Source: Rubrobacteraceae bacterium
Lineage (GTDB): Bacteria > Actinomycetota > Rubrobacteria > Rubrobacterales > Rubrobacteraceae
Assembly (NCBI GenBank): GCA_029240775.1
Contig: JARDZQ010000215.1
Coordinates: 1 to 6,802, forward strand
DNA: 6,802 bases
Reading direction: 5' to 3'
Shown: positions 6,609 through 6,802 of the stretch, in pieces
Position numbering within the stretch: position 1 is the first letter of the stretch
Layout of the letters: the number at the start of each line of letters is the position of its first letter
Program-made: the position numbers and the translations under genes
The notes under the pieces: model-generated
Databases searched by the model: none
What the model was told of the DNA's origin: nothing
Seen by the model: the letters and a program-made list of their open reading frames with translations, nothing else

Positions 6609-6629
6609 CGCCGGTCGGCTGGACCGGTG
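6609..6629 (+). terminator. GC-rich hairpin after the MarR-GNAT gene
   Basis: CCGGTC (6611-6616) pairs with GACCGG (6622-6627) around a 5-base loop, extended by a G-T wobble and a C-G pair. It lies 4 bases after the stop codon. No U tract follows, so it could be a U-less transcript end or an mRNA-stabilising stem. Chance pairing in GC-rich DNA is also possible. Confidence 0.3.
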
Positions 6630-6669
6630 TGGGCCGAAGGGACCATGCGCCCGGTCCTCCGCCGCGCCG

Positions 6670-6802
6670 ATGTGCGCTGAGGTGCAGGTCGAGTTCCGCA
6701 GCGTGTGGCATCCCTCGTGGGCTGACCTGCGCCCCGTGTCAGCGGGGGCGACCCAGCCGGCCAGCAGCTACGAGCTGCGCACCCAGACCCGGCGGGCGGC
6801 GG
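6670..6802 (+). CDS. possible 5' end of an unidentified gene, cut by window edge
   Basis: From an ATG the frame is open for 44 codons to the window end, beginning MCAEVQVEFRSVWHPSWADL. Forty of the 44 third positions are G or C, as expected for a real gene in this genome, although the region is GC-rich overall. No Shine-Dalgarno precedes the ATG, and a GTG at 6682 is an alternative start. I recognise no family in the visible residues. The frame also stays open upstream of the ATG as far as the MarR-GNAT stop, with no other usual start codon in it. Confidence 0.3.
   Translation, partial: MCAEVQVEFRSVWHPSWADLRPVSAGATQPASSYELRTQTRRAA

Noticed and set aside
6131..6646. Antisense frame opposite the GNAT domain extending into the downstream region
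   Set aside because: It is the complement shadow of the GNAT codons, has no recognisable domain and lacks an evident start signal.
6732..6747. CCCCG/CGGGG stem near the window end
   Set aside because: A short GC stem within a possible coding frame; such pairings are expected by chance at this base composition.
1..6802. tRNA or rRNA genes, CRISPR arrays, insertion sequences, or a defence system
   Set aside because: No tRNA-like cloverleaf, spaced direct repeats, transposase motifs or defence-type domains were seen.

Overview
The window looks like a piece of a high-GC actinobacterial chromosome. The left four fifths (1-5416) is a tightly packed pyrimidine biosynthesis operon on the + strand: the 3' part of carA, then carB, pyrK and pyrD. 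The genes are separated by 3 bases or overlap by 4-7 bases, and carB, pyrK and pyrD all start at TTG or GTG. Very GC-rich codon use combined with frequent ATA isoleucine codons, and a class 1B (PyrK-dependent, NAD-linked) dihydroorotate dehydrogenase, suggest a deep-branching actinobacterium such as a Rubrobacter relative. That placement is an inference, not a match I could run.

The genes serve the first and fourth steps of UMP synthesis. CarA releases ammonia from glutamine, CarB turns bicarbonate, ammonia and two ATP into carbamoyl phosphate, and PyrD with its electron-transfer partner PyrK oxidises dihydroorotate to orotate. The usual downstream partners pyrF and pyrE do not follow pyrD here.

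The most striking observation is in carB. The reading frame is intact, but relative to the family it lacks about 53 consecutive residues at one point (junction near 2418/2419). The missing part is the start of the second synthetase half, including the glycine-rich PNRIGQG loop and the NCNPET motif, which carry carbamate-tunnel residues (E. coli G575, E577 and E604). The equivalent segment of the first half is present and aligns residue for residue with E. coli.

After pyrD comes a gene-free stretch (5417-5710) with inverted repeats and, at its right end, a well-formed promoter. The promoter drives a 297-residue MarR-GNAT fusion protein (5711-6604) whose GTG start sits where transcription should begin, so the mRNA is probably leaderless. 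A 16-bp palindrome overlaps the -10 edge, the start point and the start codon and is a good autoregulatory operator candidate. This gene uses no ATA codons, unlike the pyr genes, which suggests a compositional boundary near 5417. The last ~200 bases hold a GC-rich hairpin and a possible 5' end of another gene running off the window.
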